Counted from the stretch's first letter, positions 16,836 through 25,062 are shown. The stretch: 64,000 nucleotides of DNA from Pseudomonas citri (GCF_025336485.1 NZ_JAODAB010000016.1:62001-126000); one strand, 5' to 3'. Translations and numbers: made by a program. Notes: a model not told the origin generated them from the sequence alone.

Positions 16836-17216
16836 ATGCCTCGTGGAAGCAAAGACAAGTACACCGACAAGCAAAAGCGCAAGGCCGAACACATCGAAGA
16901 AAGCTACGAGAAAAAAGGCGTATCCGAGAACGAAGCCGAGGCGCGGGCCTGGGCGACCGTCAACAAGCAGTCCGGTGGCGGTGAACGTTCCGGCGGTTCA
17001 GGCAAGGACAAACCGGCAGCAGCGAAGAAAACCGACCGCAAGGAATCCGCCCGCCGCGCCGCCAAGACCCGTGAAGGGCATCCGCGCAGCAGCAAGGCCT
17101 CCCATGAAGCCCAGACCGTGGACAGCCTGATGAAAGAAGCCCGGGCGAAGAACATTCCCGGGCGTTCGAAGATGCGCAAGCAGGAACTGGTGGAGACGTT
17201 GCGCAAGGCCGGATGA
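16836..17216 (+). CDS. Basic protein with C-terminal Rho-N-like motif
   Basis: The 126-residue, strongly charged product starts MPRGSKDKYTDKQKRKAEHI. SYEKKGVSENEAEARAWATVNK resembles the ChaB/KGG-type stress protein repeats. A Lys/Arg-rich linker follows. The last 35 residues, including SLMKEARAKNIPGRSKMRKQ and ELVETLRKAG, look like the SAP/Rho N-terminal helix-extended-helix fold that touches nucleic acid. Relatives are often labelled 'plasmid stabilization protein', but nothing here indicates a plasmid or toxin-antitoxin pair. GAGGAGG precedes the ATG. Confidence 0.75.
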   Translation: MPRGSKDKYTDKQKRKAEHIEESYEKKGVSENEAEARAWATVNKQSGGGERSGGSGKDKPAAAKKTDRKESARRAAKTREGHPRSSKASHEAQTVDSLMKEARAKNIPGRSKMRKQELVETLRKAG

Positions 17217-17232
17217 CCGTCAACCTCTGGGA

Positions 17233-17262
17233 AACCGCCATCGCGAGCGATGTCGGGCGGTT
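17233..17262. terminator. Possible hairpin between convergent genes
   Basis: AACCGCC and GGCGGTT enclose a second stem ATCGC/GCGAT. There is no T tract on either side, so termination is only possible. It sits between the Rho-N-like gene and araH. Confidence 0.4.
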
Positions 17263-17277
17263 CGCTTGCCGTTGGGT

Positions 17278-18246
17278 TCAGCGTTGTTTCAAGCGGTCGA
17301 TCACCACCGCCAGCAGCAGGATCGAACCGCGGATGACGTACTGGTAGAAGGTGTCGATGTTCTTCAGATTCATCGCGTTTTCGATGATCGCCAGGATCAG
17401 CACGCCCGCGATCACATGCCGGATCATGCCGATACCACCGCTCAACGACACCCCGCCCAGCACGCAAGCCGAGATCACGGTCAGCTCGAAGCCCTGGCCG
17501 ATCATCGGTTGGCCCGAGGTCATGCGCGACGCCAGGATGACCCCGGCCAAGGCGCCGATCACGCCATGCACGGCAAAGATGATGATCTTGGTGCGATCGA
17601 CGTTCACCCCCGCCAGCAGCGCCGCTTCCTGGTTGCCGCCGATGGCCATGGTGTTGCGCCCATAGGTGGTGTAGTTCAGCAGCCAGCCGAAAAACAGGAA
17701 GCAGGCAATGGTAATCAGGATTGGCACCGGCACACCGAACAGTTGACCGTTGCCGTAAACGAAGAACGACTCCTGGGACACGCCCACCGCTTTGCCGTTG
17801 GCGAAGATGTAGGCCAGGCCACGGACGATCTGCATCGTTGCCAGCGTGGTGATCAACGCATTGACTCGCAGCTTGGCGATGACGATGCCATTGATGAGGC
17901 CGACGATCAGCCCCATCACCAGCGCCGCGCTGATACCCAGGAACACGCTGTTGGTGTCACGCATCACCACTGCCGCGACCACGCCGGCACAGGCAATCAC
18001 CGAGCCCACGGACAAGTCGAAGTGCCCGGACGCCAGGCAATACAACATGGTGCAGGCGGCGATGCCGGTGGTGGAAATCGCCAGGCCCAGGCCGCGCATG
18101 TTCAGCGGTGAGAGGAAGTTGTCGATCATCAGGGTGCAGAGCACGAAGATGCCGATGGCCGCCAGCAGCATGACCCAGTCATCGAGGAAGCGGCGCAGGT
18201 CCAGGGGTTTGCGTGCCGTTGGCAGTGCATTGTTTTGAATGGTCAT
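17278..18246 (-). CDS. araH: ABC sugar transporter permease, AraH type
   Basis: The 322-residue membrane protein has about ten hydrophobic segments and the ribose/arabinose permease signature (DLSVGSVIACAGVVAAVVMRD, then GLINGIVIAKLRVNALITTLATM and GRNTMAIGGNQEAALLAGV). Two copies form the inner-membrane channel that works with the AraG ATPase and the AraF binding protein. The gene follows araG by 9 bases. It is the last gene of the sugar uptake operon. Confidence 0.94.
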   Translation of the reverse strand: MTIQNNALPTARKPLDLRRFLDDWVMLLAAIGIFVLCTLMIDNFLSPLNMRGLGLAISTTGIAACTMLYCLASGHFDLSVGSVIACAGVVAAVVMRDTNSVFLGISAALVMGLIVGLINGIVIAKLRVNALITTLATMQIVRGLAYIFANGKAVGVSQESFFVYGNGQLFGVPVPILITIACFLFFGWLLNYTTYGRNTMAIGGNQEAALLAGVNVDRTKIIIFAVHGVIGALAGVILASRMTSGQPMIGQGFELTVISACVLGGVSLSGGIGMIRHVIAGVLILAIIENAMNLKNIDTFYQYVIRGSILLLAVVIDRLKQR

Positions 18247-18255
18247 GATTACCTC

Positions 18256-19800
18256 TCAGTTCGCCGCGTCGGCAACGCGTTGGCGCGGCAGCGCCAGTTG
18301 CAGCAGGTTGGATTCATTGGCCTGGTCGCGTGGCAACTCGCCACGCATGGCCCCTTCACACAGCACCAGGATCCGGTCGGAAATGCCCATCACTTCCATC
18401 AGGTCGCTGGACACCACGATCACCGCGATGCCATCGGCCGCCAGGTTGTGGATGATCTGGTAGATCTCGGCCTTGGCACCGATGTCGATACCGCGGGTCG
18501 GCTCATCCAGCAACAGGACTTTCATCGGCATCGACAGCCAGCGACCGAGAATCGCCTTCTGCTGATTGCCACCGGACAGGTACATGATTTTCTGGCCCGC
18601 CGTCGGGGTCTTCACCTTCAGCGCCTTGATCTGTTTGTAGGCGTTGCCCCGCTCCCAATCGCCGCGCAACAGGCAGCCGAGGGTGGAATGTCTGCCACGG
18701 GCGCTGATGTTGATGTTCTCGCCCACGCTGGCCAGGGGCATGATGCCTTCTTTCTTGCGATCCTCCGGGCAGAGCAGCACGCCGGCGGCGATGGCATCGC
18801 GCGGCGAACGCAATTTCAGCTCCTCGCCGTGCAGGACCAGGCGTCCGTCAGTCTGGCGCTCCAGGCCACTGAGCAGGCGCAGCAACTCGGTACGACCGGC
18901 GCCGACCAGCCCGAACAACCCCAGGACTTCGCCTTTATGCACCTGGAAACTCACCGGCTCGCGCAAGCCCGGGCCCAGCAGGCGCTCCACCTGCAACGCC
19001 ACTTCGCCACGCTCGCGGGCACGGTAGTCGTAGATGTCCTCGATATCGCGACCGACCATGCAGGTGACGAGTTGATCGTGGGTCAGTTCATCCATGTCTT
19101 CAAAAGTGCGGATATAGCGGCCGTCCTTGAACACCGTCACCGCATTGCAGATGCGGAATACCTCCTCCATGCGATGACTGACGTACAGCACCACTTTGCC
19201 CTCGTCTCGCAGGCGGGCGATGATCGCCATCAAACGGTCGATTTCCCTGGCCGAAAGGCTGCTGGTCGGCTCGTCGAAAGCAATGACATGGGCGCCACGG
19301 GACAAGGCCTTGGCGATCTCCACCAGTTGGCGTTGGCCCAAGGACAGGCGGCCGACCTTTTCCAGTGGATCGATTTCGTCAGCCAGGCCTTTGAGCAGCG
19401 TCAACGCCTGCTGGCGCAACAGCCCACGGTTGACCAAGCCGAAACGCGCCGGCAAATGGCCGAGAAACAGGTTCTCGGCGACGGTCATTTCCGGCACCAG
19501 GTGCAGTTCCTGGTGAATCACCGCCACACCGCTGGCGATGCTGTCGGCGGTGGATTTGAAATCCATCGTCCGCTCGCCGATCTGCAACTCACCACTGCTC
19601 GGGATGTACGCGCCCCCGAGGATCTTCAACAACGTGGACTTGCCCGCGCCGTTCTCGCCCATCAGGGCATGGACCTGCCCCGGATGCGCAACGAAACTGA
19701 TATTGGCCAGCGCCTGCACACCGGGAAAGGATTTACCGATCCCGTTGAACCGCAAGCTGCCGCCGATGTTGTGCTGTTGTGTCGCTGTCTGCGCTTGCAT
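18256..19800 (-). CDS. araG: ABC sugar transporter double ATPase, AraG type
   Basis: This 514-residue protein has two fused ATPase domains, as in all sugar importers of this class. The first Walker A is GENGAGKS at residues 48-55 and the first signature is LSLGQRQLVEIAKAL. The second domain has the degenerate P-loop GLVGAGRTELL and the signature YLSGGNQQKAILGRWL, followed by LLLDEPTRGIDIGAKAE. The ATG at 19800 is preceded by GAGGTGG; a GTG two codons upstream is the alternative. It lies between araF and araH. Confidence 0.95.
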   Translation of the reverse strand: MQAQTATQQHNIGGSLRFNGIGKSFPGVQALANISFVAHPGQVHALMGENGAGKSTLLKILGGAYIPSSGELQIGERTMDFKSTADSIASGVAVIHQELHLVPEMTVAENLFLGHLPARFGLVNRGLLRQQALTLLKGLADEIDPLEKVGRLSLGQRQLVEIAKALSRGAHVIAFDEPTSSLSAREIDRLMAIIARLRDEGKVVLYVSHRMEEVFRICNAVTVFKDGRYIRTFEDMDELTHDQLVTCMVGRDIEDIYDYRARERGEVALQVERLLGPGLREPVSFQVHKGEVLGLFGLVGAGRTELLRLLSGLERQTDGRLVLHGEELKLRSPRDAIAAGVLLCPEDRKKEGIMPLASVGENINISARGRHSTLGCLLRGDWERGNAYKQIKALKVKTPTAGQKIMYLSGGNQQKAILGRWLSMPMKVLLLDEPTRGIDIGAKAEIYQIIHNLAADGIAVIVVSSDLMEVMGISDRILVLCEGAMRGELPRDQANESNLLQLALPRQRVADAAN

Positions 19801-19866
19801 AACCACCTCGAACTTACAGAGATCAAGCGACCCCGTTGCCAGGGCCGCTTCTGAATCAACCGGCCG

Positions 19867-20871
19867 TCAGTTCCACAAGCCGATCTTTTCCAGCTCTTGC
19901 TTGAAGTTCTCCCGGGTGATCAGTGTCACCTCGTCCATGGCGGTGTACTTGGGCGGCTCCTTGCCGGTGGTGACCCACTCGTACATCATCTCGGCGGTCT
20001 TGTAGCCTTCGATGTGCGGGCTTGGCAGCATCGAACCGAAGAAGCCGCTGTCCGGTTTCTTCAATTCGCCAATGGCGTCGGTGCCGTTGATGCCGATGCC
20101 GATCACGTTGGCTGCCTTGAACCCGGCCGCTTCTGTGGCGCGCACGCCGCCCAGTACGGTGTTGTCGTTCATGCCGCCGATGATCAGGTTCTTCGCAGCA
20201 CTCGGCAGTTTCACCAGGGCCGAGTTGGTAGCGTCCATGCTGCCGGGTACGTCGAGGGTCTTGAGCGCGGTGTAAAGGATATGGTCATTCGGGAAACCGG
20301 CTTTCTTGAGGGCGTCGACCGACCCGTCGGTGCGCTTCTTGCCGGTGTCCAGTTCGTTGTAGGTGTTGATCACCGCGTAGGTGTCTTTCCAGTCCCAGCC
20401 ACGTTTTTTCGCTTCCGTGGCCATGGCGGCGCCTTGCTTCTGGCCCACTTCGAACGCGGCCATGCCCAGGTACGGCACGTCTTCCATGAACTTGCCATCG
20501 GAACCGACGAAACGATCATCGACGGCGATCACTTTCATATCGTTGAGCTTGGCCTTGGCGACGATGGCTGGGCCGAGGGATACGTCCGGCGGGCAGATCA
20601 CGAACCCCTTGGCACCGTTAGCGGCGAGGCTGTCGATGGCCGAGAGGGTCTTCTCGCCATCGGGCACGGCGATTTTGATCACCTTGAAGCCTTTGTCCTT
20701 GCCCGCTTTCTCGGCAAACGCCCACTCGGTCTGGAACCAGGGCTCCTCGGCCTGCTTGACCAGGAAACCGATCTTCACTTCTTCAGCCGCCAGCACGCTG
20801 CAACTGAGGCTGACTGCGGTAACCGCCAGGGCAGCGCGGCACAGGGAACGGATCCCACGACGATGATTCAT
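19867..20871 (-). CDS. araF: Periplasmic sugar-binding protein, AraF type
   Basis: The 334-residue product starts MNHRRGIRSLCRAALAVTA with a signal peptide ending near VLAAEE. The mature protein closely follows E. coli AraF: KIGFLVKQAEEPWFQTEW, VIKIAVPDGEKTLSAIDSLA, MKVIAVDDRFV, NELDTGKKRT, GMNDNTVLGGVRATEA and IGIGINGTDAI. E. coli AraF binds L-arabinose and D-galactose. The neighbouring galactose pathway makes D-galactose a likely ligand here. A GntR-type site shared with gntR lies upstream. Confidence 0.94.
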   Translation of the reverse strand: MNHRRGIRSLCRAALAVTAVSLSCSVLAAEEVKIGFLVKQAEEPWFQTEWAFAEKAGKDKGFKVIKIAVPDGEKTLSAIDSLAANGAKGFVICPPDVSLGPAIVAKAKLNDMKVIAVDDRFVGSDGKFMEDVPYLGMAAFEVGQKQGAAMATEAKKRGWDWKDTYAVINTYNELDTGKKRTDGSVDALKKAGFPNDHILYTALKTLDVPGSMDATNSALVKLPSAAKNLIIGGMNDNTVLGGVRATEAAGFKAANVIGIGINGTDAIGELKKPDSGFFGSMLPSPHIEGYKTAEMMYEWVTTGKEPPKYTAMDEVTLITRENFKQELEKIGLWN

Positions 20872-20987
20872 AGTTGACTCCTTGTTTTTTTTATTGAAAG
20901 CCAAAACGACCAGGGCCCTGCTCCACCACCAATGGAGATGGGCAGGATGAGCGTTCAAATCAAGTTGCTACACAGCATAGGCCTAAA

Positions 20988-21011
20988 TAGTCATATCGTA
21001 TGATGATTGAA
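20988..21011. promoter_or_regulatory. Candidate GntR operator upstream of araF
   Basis: TCATATCGTATGA (20991-21003) is a 13-bp palindrome. Read on the minus strand it is preceded by AATCATCATACGAT, which matches AATCATCATATGAT upstream of gntR at 23654-23667 in 13 of 14 positions. Confidence 0.55.
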
Positions 21012-21047
21012 TTGCAGGCAAAGTTTCACACTGCAATCCGCGAACAT

Positions 21048-21884
21048 TCAGTCGTGATACATGACCGAGCGTCCTCCATCGAGGGTGATGCAAGCGGCGT
21101 TGATGAAAGGCGCTTCATCGCTGGCCAGGAACACGGCCGTCATGGCCACTTCAATCGGCTGACCGATGCGCCGTGGCGGATGCAGATCCAGCGCACGCTG
21201 GCGCTCGGCCTGTGGATCGGCAAAACCATTCCAGTAGTCGATGTTCAGTTGGGTTTCGATATAACCCGGCGCAATGGCGTTGACGCGTATCCCCTTGGGG
21301 GCGTACTCGATGCCCAGCGCTCGGGTCAGCCCGAGCAGGCCGTGCTTGGCCACCGGATAAGGGAAACAGCCGGGAATGATGTGGGATGAATGGGTCGAGG
21401 CAATGTTGATGATGCTGCCCACGCCCTGCTCGAGCATTTGCGGCAACACCGCCTTGCAGCCGTACCAGGCGCCGTCCAGGTCGATGGCGAAGCAACGGCG
21501 CCAATCCTCCTCGGTCATTTCCAGCGGATCGCGGAAAACATTGACACCCGCGCAGTTCACCAGCACGTCGATGCGACCGTGCAATTCGACGGCACGACGG
21601 GCCATGGTGTGCAAGTCCCGCTGCTGCGCCACATCGACTGCCAGCGCCTGCACATCGGCGCCACGTTCACGCCAATGGGCGGCGACGCTTTCGACCTTGT
21701 CGGCCTGGATATCGCTGATCACCAGCCGCGCCTGCTGGCAGGCGAACGCGGCGACGATGGCCTCGCCAATGCCTTGGGCGGCACCGGTGAGCAAGACCAC
21801 CTTGTTTTTCAGTCGTTCGCCTTTCGGGGGCTCGGGCACCGGCGGCAAGGAAAGCGGCTGGGCCCCGAGGGAAGATCGCTGCAT
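21048..21884 (-). CDS. Short-chain sugar 1-dehydrogenase (galactose/arabinose)
   Basis: The 278-residue protein has a classical SDR fold: LLTGAAQGIGEAIV (cofactor-binding TGxxxGIG), NCAGVNVF, NIASTHSSH (catalytic Ser), YPVAK (Tyr and Lys), and the closing CITLDGGRSVMY. It has a 25-residue N-terminal extension. Its place between a lactonase and araFGH, with galactonate genes nearby, makes it the likely NAD(P)-dependent D-galactose or L-arabinose 1-dehydrogenase, forming the lactone. The start is set by CAGGTGAAG before the ATG at 21884. Its promoter is the twin of the dgoK promoter. Confidence 0.88.
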   Translation of the reverse strand: MQRSSLGAQPLSLPPVPEPPKGERLKNKVVLLTGAAQGIGEAIVAAFACQQARLVISDIQADKVESVAAHWRERGADVQALAVDVAQQRDLHTMARRAVELHGRIDVLVNCAGVNVFRDPLEMTEEDWRRCFAIDLDGAWYGCKAVLPQMLEQGVGSIINIASTHSSHIIPGCFPYPVAKHGLLGLTRALGIEYAPKGIRVNAIAPGYIETQLNIDYWNGFADPQAERQRALDLHPPRRIGQPIEVAMTAVFLASDEAPFINAACITLDGGRSVMYHD

Positions 21885-21936
21885 CACTTCACCTGTCTTG
21901 TTTTTTTAGTGTGAGTGCATGTTGCTGATGGAGCCG

Positions 21937-21966
21937 ACTATAAACCCGACCACCAAATAATCTCAA
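21937..21966 (-). promoter_or_regulatory. Promoter of the sugar dehydrogenase gene
   Basis: On the minus strand TTGAGA (21966-21961) and TATAGT (21942-21937) are 18 bases apart, exactly as at dgoK. Transcription would start near 21930. The promoter lies directly after the lactonase stop codon, so the dehydrogenase-araFGH block has its own start. Confidence 0.8.
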
Positions 21967-21980
21967 TATATATATTTACA

Positions 21981-21995
21981 TCCCACATTTAGGGA
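21981..21995. promoter_or_regulatory. 15-bp operator upstream of the dehydrogenase promoter
   Basis: TCCCACATTTAGGGA (TCCC-N7-GGGA) sits 14 bases before the -35 box. It matches the dgoK-side element TCCCACATATTGGGA in 13 of 15 positions, and the AT-rich bases between the element and the -35 box are also alike. Confidence 0.65.
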
Positions 21996-21996
21996 T

Positions 21997-22872
21997 TTAA
22001 CCCGCAAACCGCGTACACGCCACACCGGGTATGTCGACCCGCATCGACAGCACCGCACCGTCCAGCGGATGACCCAACGGGCTCGCCGCACTGGTGATGT
22101 ACAACGTCTTGAGGTCCTCACCACCGAACACGCAACTGGTGGGGCGACTGACCGGCAGTTCGATCACCCGATCGACCTGGCCCTCGGGGTTCAACCGCAG
22201 CAGGCAACTGCCGTCCCAGCGGGCGTTCCAGATATAACCCCGGGCATCCATCGCCGAGCCGTCCGGCCCGCCCCGCGGATGAGGGCCGAACCAGACCTCG
22301 GCGGGCGCCAGGTTGCCTTCCGGATAGATAAAATGGCGGTACAGCGTGCCATCGAGGCTTTCACCGAAATACACCGTGGTGCCGTCGGGGCTCCACAGCA
22401 AGGTATTGGGGATACCCAACCCCCGTAGCAGCGGCATGACTCGACCATCGCCGCCCACACGAAACAGGCCACCGGATCGGCGCTCGACAGGCAAGTCTTC
22501 GCCCGCCTCGCCGATGTTGTTCTGCATGGTGCCGAGCCAAAGCTGGCCCAACGCATCGCAACGGGCTTCGTTGGGGCGGTTGCCCGGTTGGGGATCGGCC
22601 ATGCACAGCAACGTCAGGCGAGGTTCCAACCCTGGCGAGTCAAGGTCCAACCGGTAGACCCCGCTGCTCAAGGTCACCAGCGCATCGCCCTGCTGGGTCG
22701 GGATGAAGGCGGACACATGTTCAGGCATCTGCCAGATCTGCACATTGGCGCCGATCAGCCGCAGAGCCTGTTTGCCGGCGATATCGACCCAATACAGCGC
22801 CTGGGTCGGCTCATCCCAGAACGGTCCTTCGCCCAATTTAGCCCGGTGTTCCGTCACAGCAGTCCACTTCAT
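21997..22872 (-). CDS. SMP-30/gluconolactonase-family sugar lactonase
   Basis: This 291-residue six-bladed propeller enzyme starts MKWTAVTEHRAKLGEGPFWDE; the glutamate of LGEGPFW is the first metal ligand. NRPNEARCDALGQLWLGTM (Asn and Asp ligands) and LLWSPDGTTVYFGESLDGT (Asp ligand) are both present. It should open the lactone formed by the neighbouring dehydrogenase to galactonate or arabonate. Its ATG overlaps the gntR stop codon (ATGA), so the two genes are translationally coupled. The following gene has its own promoter. Confidence 0.92.
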   Translation of the reverse strand: MKWTAVTEHRAKLGEGPFWDEPTQALYWVDIAGKQALRLIGANVQIWQMPEHVSAFIPTQQGDALVTLSSGVYRLDLDSPGLEPRLTLLCMADPQPGNRPNEARCDALGQLWLGTMQNNIGEAGEDLPVERRSGGLFRVGGDGRVMPLLRGLGIPNTLLWSPDGTTVYFGESLDGTLYRHFIYPEGNLAPAEVWFGPHPRGGPDGSAMDARGYIWNARWDGSCLLRLNPEGQVDRVIELPVSRPTSCVFGGEDLKTLYITSAASPLGHPLDGAVLSMRVDIPGVACTRFAG

Positions 22873-23615
22873 TGCATTCTCCCGTTCCCGGTCTGGCCGG
22901 CGGCGTCTGTTCGGCCGGCCATGACATCGGGGTAAAAGCGTTTTATGACCAGGTCGGCATTGTCGATCAAGGTCATGCAAGCCCACACGCCCCGCGTCAC
23001 GTCACGGGCGGCGATGGCGTCGGCAATGTCCTTGTGGATAGGCAAGGTGCGGCGCAGTTCGTCCGGGTCGGCGGCCGACACCTCGAACGACACCGCCAGC
23101 AGCGCCCCCAGCGCCGGGACCATCTGCTCGATGAATTGATTATGGCTGGCGGCGAGGACGCACTCATGGAAAAACTGATCGGCGCGGTTGTAATCGGCGC
23201 CGCTGTCCACGGCCCGTTCCAACGCATGGTAAGCCAGGCGGATCGCTTGCACTTGCTCAGTCGTGGCCCGCTCGCAGGCCCAGCGCACCGCCATCGGCTC
23301 GATGGTCCGGCGCAAGTCCAGCAGGTCATCGACAAAGTTTTCCGGCAAACCGCTACGCGACAACCAGCCAACCACCTGGGGATCGAACAGGTTCCAGCGC
23401 CGCACCGGCAACACCCGCGTACCGACTTTCGGCCCGACCTCCAGCATGCCCTTGGCCACCAGGGTCTTGATCGCCTCGCGAATCACCGTGCGACTGACGC
23501 CCAATTGCTCGCCCAGATCCGCCTCGACCTTGATGGTCTGCCCAGGCTTGACCTGGCCCGCGGCGATCCAGCCACCCAGCCAATCGACGGTCGATGCGTG
23601 AAAACTGCTGGACAT
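22869..23615 (-). CDS. GntR/FadR-family regulator of sugar catabolism
   Basis: The 248-residue protein has a GntR winged helix at about 10-75 (GQTIKVEADLGEQLGVSRTVIREAIKTLVAKGMLEV) and a FadR-type all-helical effector domain at about 90-235. That domain carries the metal-site histidine in FFHECVLAASHN. It resembles galactonate regulators of the DgoR group. It is coupled to the lactonase gene by a 4-base overlap. The upstream sequence AATCATCATATGAT is shared with the araF leader, which suggests autoregulation and control of uptake. The effector is inferred to be a sugar acid or lactone. Confidence 0.9.
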   Translation of the reverse strand: MSSSFHASTVDWLGGWIAAGQVKPGQTIKVEADLGEQLGVSRTVIREAIKTLVAKGMLEVGPKVGTRVLPVRRWNLFDPQVVGWLSRSGLPENFVDDLLDLRRTIEPMAVRWACERATTEQVQAIRLAYHALERAVDSGADYNRADQFFHECVLAASHNQFIEQMVPALGALLAVSFEVSAADPDELRRTLPIHKDIADAIAARDVTRGVWACMTLIDNADLVIKRFYPDVMAGRTDAAGQTGNGRMQ

Positions 23616-23653
23616 GAACACCCCATGAGCTGGTCTCGATGGAGGCTCACGCT

Positions 23654-23668
23654 AATCATCATATGATT
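23654..23668. promoter_or_regulatory. Candidate GntR operator upstream of gntR
   Basis: AATCATCATATGATT contains the 10-bp palindrome ATCATATGAT. The first 14 bases match the araF-side site with one change. It lies about 40 bases before the gntR start codon. Confidence 0.55.
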
Positions 23669-23709
23669 GGGTGTCAATTTGAATTTTGCCTCTCTTGTGG
23701 GGGACAGGC

Positions 23710-24270
23710 TTACGGCTCCAGGCCTATAGGGAAAAATTCACCGCCGCTCCACACTCCCAACCAACGCAGGCCGTCGATCTCGCGGCTGACTGCCAACTCC
23801 ACCAGTTGGTAGAACACATTGCGATGAATCAGCGCTTCGAGATTGCTGCGCACATGGACATAGGGCGCAGGCTCCTGGGTCTGGGGATCGATCATCACGC
23901 GCAGCGGATGCTCGGCACCGGCTTCGGTGGTCTCCTCGACATTGGTGGTAAAGCGCAACAACTGCCCTTCCCCCTGTCCCTCGACGTCCAGGGTAACGGC
24001 CACGAACGGCGCATCGTCGACCTTGATGCCGACTTTTTCCACAGGGGTGACCAGGAAATAATCATCGCCGTCGCGGCGGATGATGGTGGAGAACAGCTTG
24101 ACCATCGGCTTGCGCCCGATGGGCGTGCCCAGGTAGTACCAGGTGCCGTCACGGGCGATACGCATGTCGATGTCGCCGCAGAAGTCGGGGTTCCACAAGT
24201 GGACCGGTGGCAGGCCTTTGGTCTTGGGGATCTGCCCCAGCAAATCATTGGCTTTTTGCGCTCCACTCAT
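23710..24270 (-). CDS. DUF1285 family protein
   Basis: The 186-residue cytoplasmic protein begins MSGAQKANDLLGQIPKTKGLPPVHLWNPD. It matches DUF1285 with CGDIDMRIARDGTWYYLGTPIGRKPMVKLFS near the start and NVFYQLVELAV near the end. Structures of this family show a two-domain beta-rich fold, but no function is established. It is 13 bases downstream of the DUF4823 lipoprotein gene and is probably cotranscribed with it. Confidence 0.9.
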   Translation of the reverse strand: MSGAQKANDLLGQIPKTKGLPPVHLWNPDFCGDIDMRIARDGTWYYLGTPIGRKPMVKLFSTIIRRDGDDYFLVTPVEKVGIKVDDAPFVAVTLDVEGQGEGQLLRFTTNVEETTEAGAEHPLRVMIDPQTQEPAPYVHVRSNLEALIHRNVFYQLVELAVSREIDGLRWLGVWSGGEFFPIGLEP

Positions 24271-24283
24271 GGTGACTCCTTAT

Positions 24284-24889
24284 CTATTCGTCGCTCATCC
24301 CCAGCAGGCTGCGGGCGTACTCACGCAATGGCGTGGCGATGAGGTCTTGCGGCTGTTTGTCGTGCAGCGTCAACAGGCCGCCACGACTCTTGATCCGTGC
24401 AGTATCAATCAAATACTGGGTGCTGGTCTCGATCAACATGATTTGGATAACGCTGGTGTCGACGCCCAGACGATCCAAGGCTTCTTCGTCCTGCCATTCG
24501 TCGGTATTGCCGATGCGGTTATCGGCCTTGGCGAAGCGGGTGTACAGCAGGTAATGGGCACCCGCGGCACGGGCTTCTCCCATGGCCTGGTCGAGGCCTT
24601 CGGGTACCCGGGCGCGACGGACCATGGGGAAATATTCGATGAAACCGTTGAAGGCTTCTTCGGCCACGACGTTGGGGCGTGGATAGGCACCGCCGGGCGG
24701 AGCGAAGGCTCCTTGGGCGATGTAGATGAACGAATCCGGCTGGATACGCAGATTATTCACACGACGGCTGTCGCTATGGTCCAGCAGCCCGGCGTCGCTC
24801 ATGTGATAGCGAACACCCTCACCCATATCGCTGACATTCATGCAGCCACCGAGCGCCAAAACGGCCAGCAGCAAAACCAGGCTACGCAT
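24284..24889 (-). CDS. DUF4823 family lipoprotein
   Basis: The 201-residue product starts MRSLVLLLAVLALGGCMNVS, a lipoprotein signal with Cys at 16. The mature protein matches DUF4823: SRRVNNLRIQPDSFIYIAQG, EEAFNGFIEYFPMVRRA and AGAHYLLYTRFAKADNRIGN. The family is common in pseudomonads and its function is unknown. It is expected in the outer membrane facing the periplasm. It is followed closely by the DUF1285 gene. Confidence 0.88.
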   Translation of the reverse strand: MRSLVLLLAVLALGGCMNVSDMGEGVRYHMSDAGLLDHSDSRRVNNLRIQPDSFIYIAQGAFAPPGGAYPRPNVVAEEAFNGFIEYFPMVRRARVPEGLDQAMGEARAAGAHYLLYTRFAKADNRIGNTDEWQDEEALDRLGVDTSVIQIMLIETSTQYLIDTARIKSRGGLLTLHDKQPQDLIATPLREYARSLLGMSDE

Positions 24890-24985
24890 CCTACCCTCCA
24901 GAGGCCGGTGTCGGAAAACCGGCGAATGGCCTCGGGATGCAGCTTTTGCGCCAGCTCAATGAGAATGGATTGACCGGAACAATGT

Positions 24986-25053
24986 AATCGCGGGCAAGCC
25001 TTGCTCCCACAGGGTAAACGCCGTACCTGTGGGAGCAAGGCTTACCCGCGATT
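24986..25053. repeat. REP-like inverted pair (REPIN-type)
   Basis: AATCGCGGGCAAGCCTTGCT and its reverse complement AGCAAGGCTTACCCGCGATT flank a short centre and share the CCTGTGGGAGCAAGG core with the pair at 56834-56927. It sits just past the moaA stop codon and could also end or stabilise that transcript. Confidence 0.75.
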
Positions 25054-25062
25054 TGCGTGGGA

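Noticed and set aside
16836..17216. Toxin-antitoxin or plasmid stabilization module
   Set aside because: There is no partner gene with toxin features, and the neighbour is a secreted low-complexity protein.
18235..19854. 539-codon frame opposite araG
   Set aside because: Same reasoning: araG carries both ATPase motifs, and the opposite frame has no recognisable domain.
9880..23615. Complete L-arabinose oxidation pathway
   Set aside because: The dehydrogenase and lactonase could fit, but arabonate dehydratase and later enzymes are absent, while all galactonate enzymes are present.
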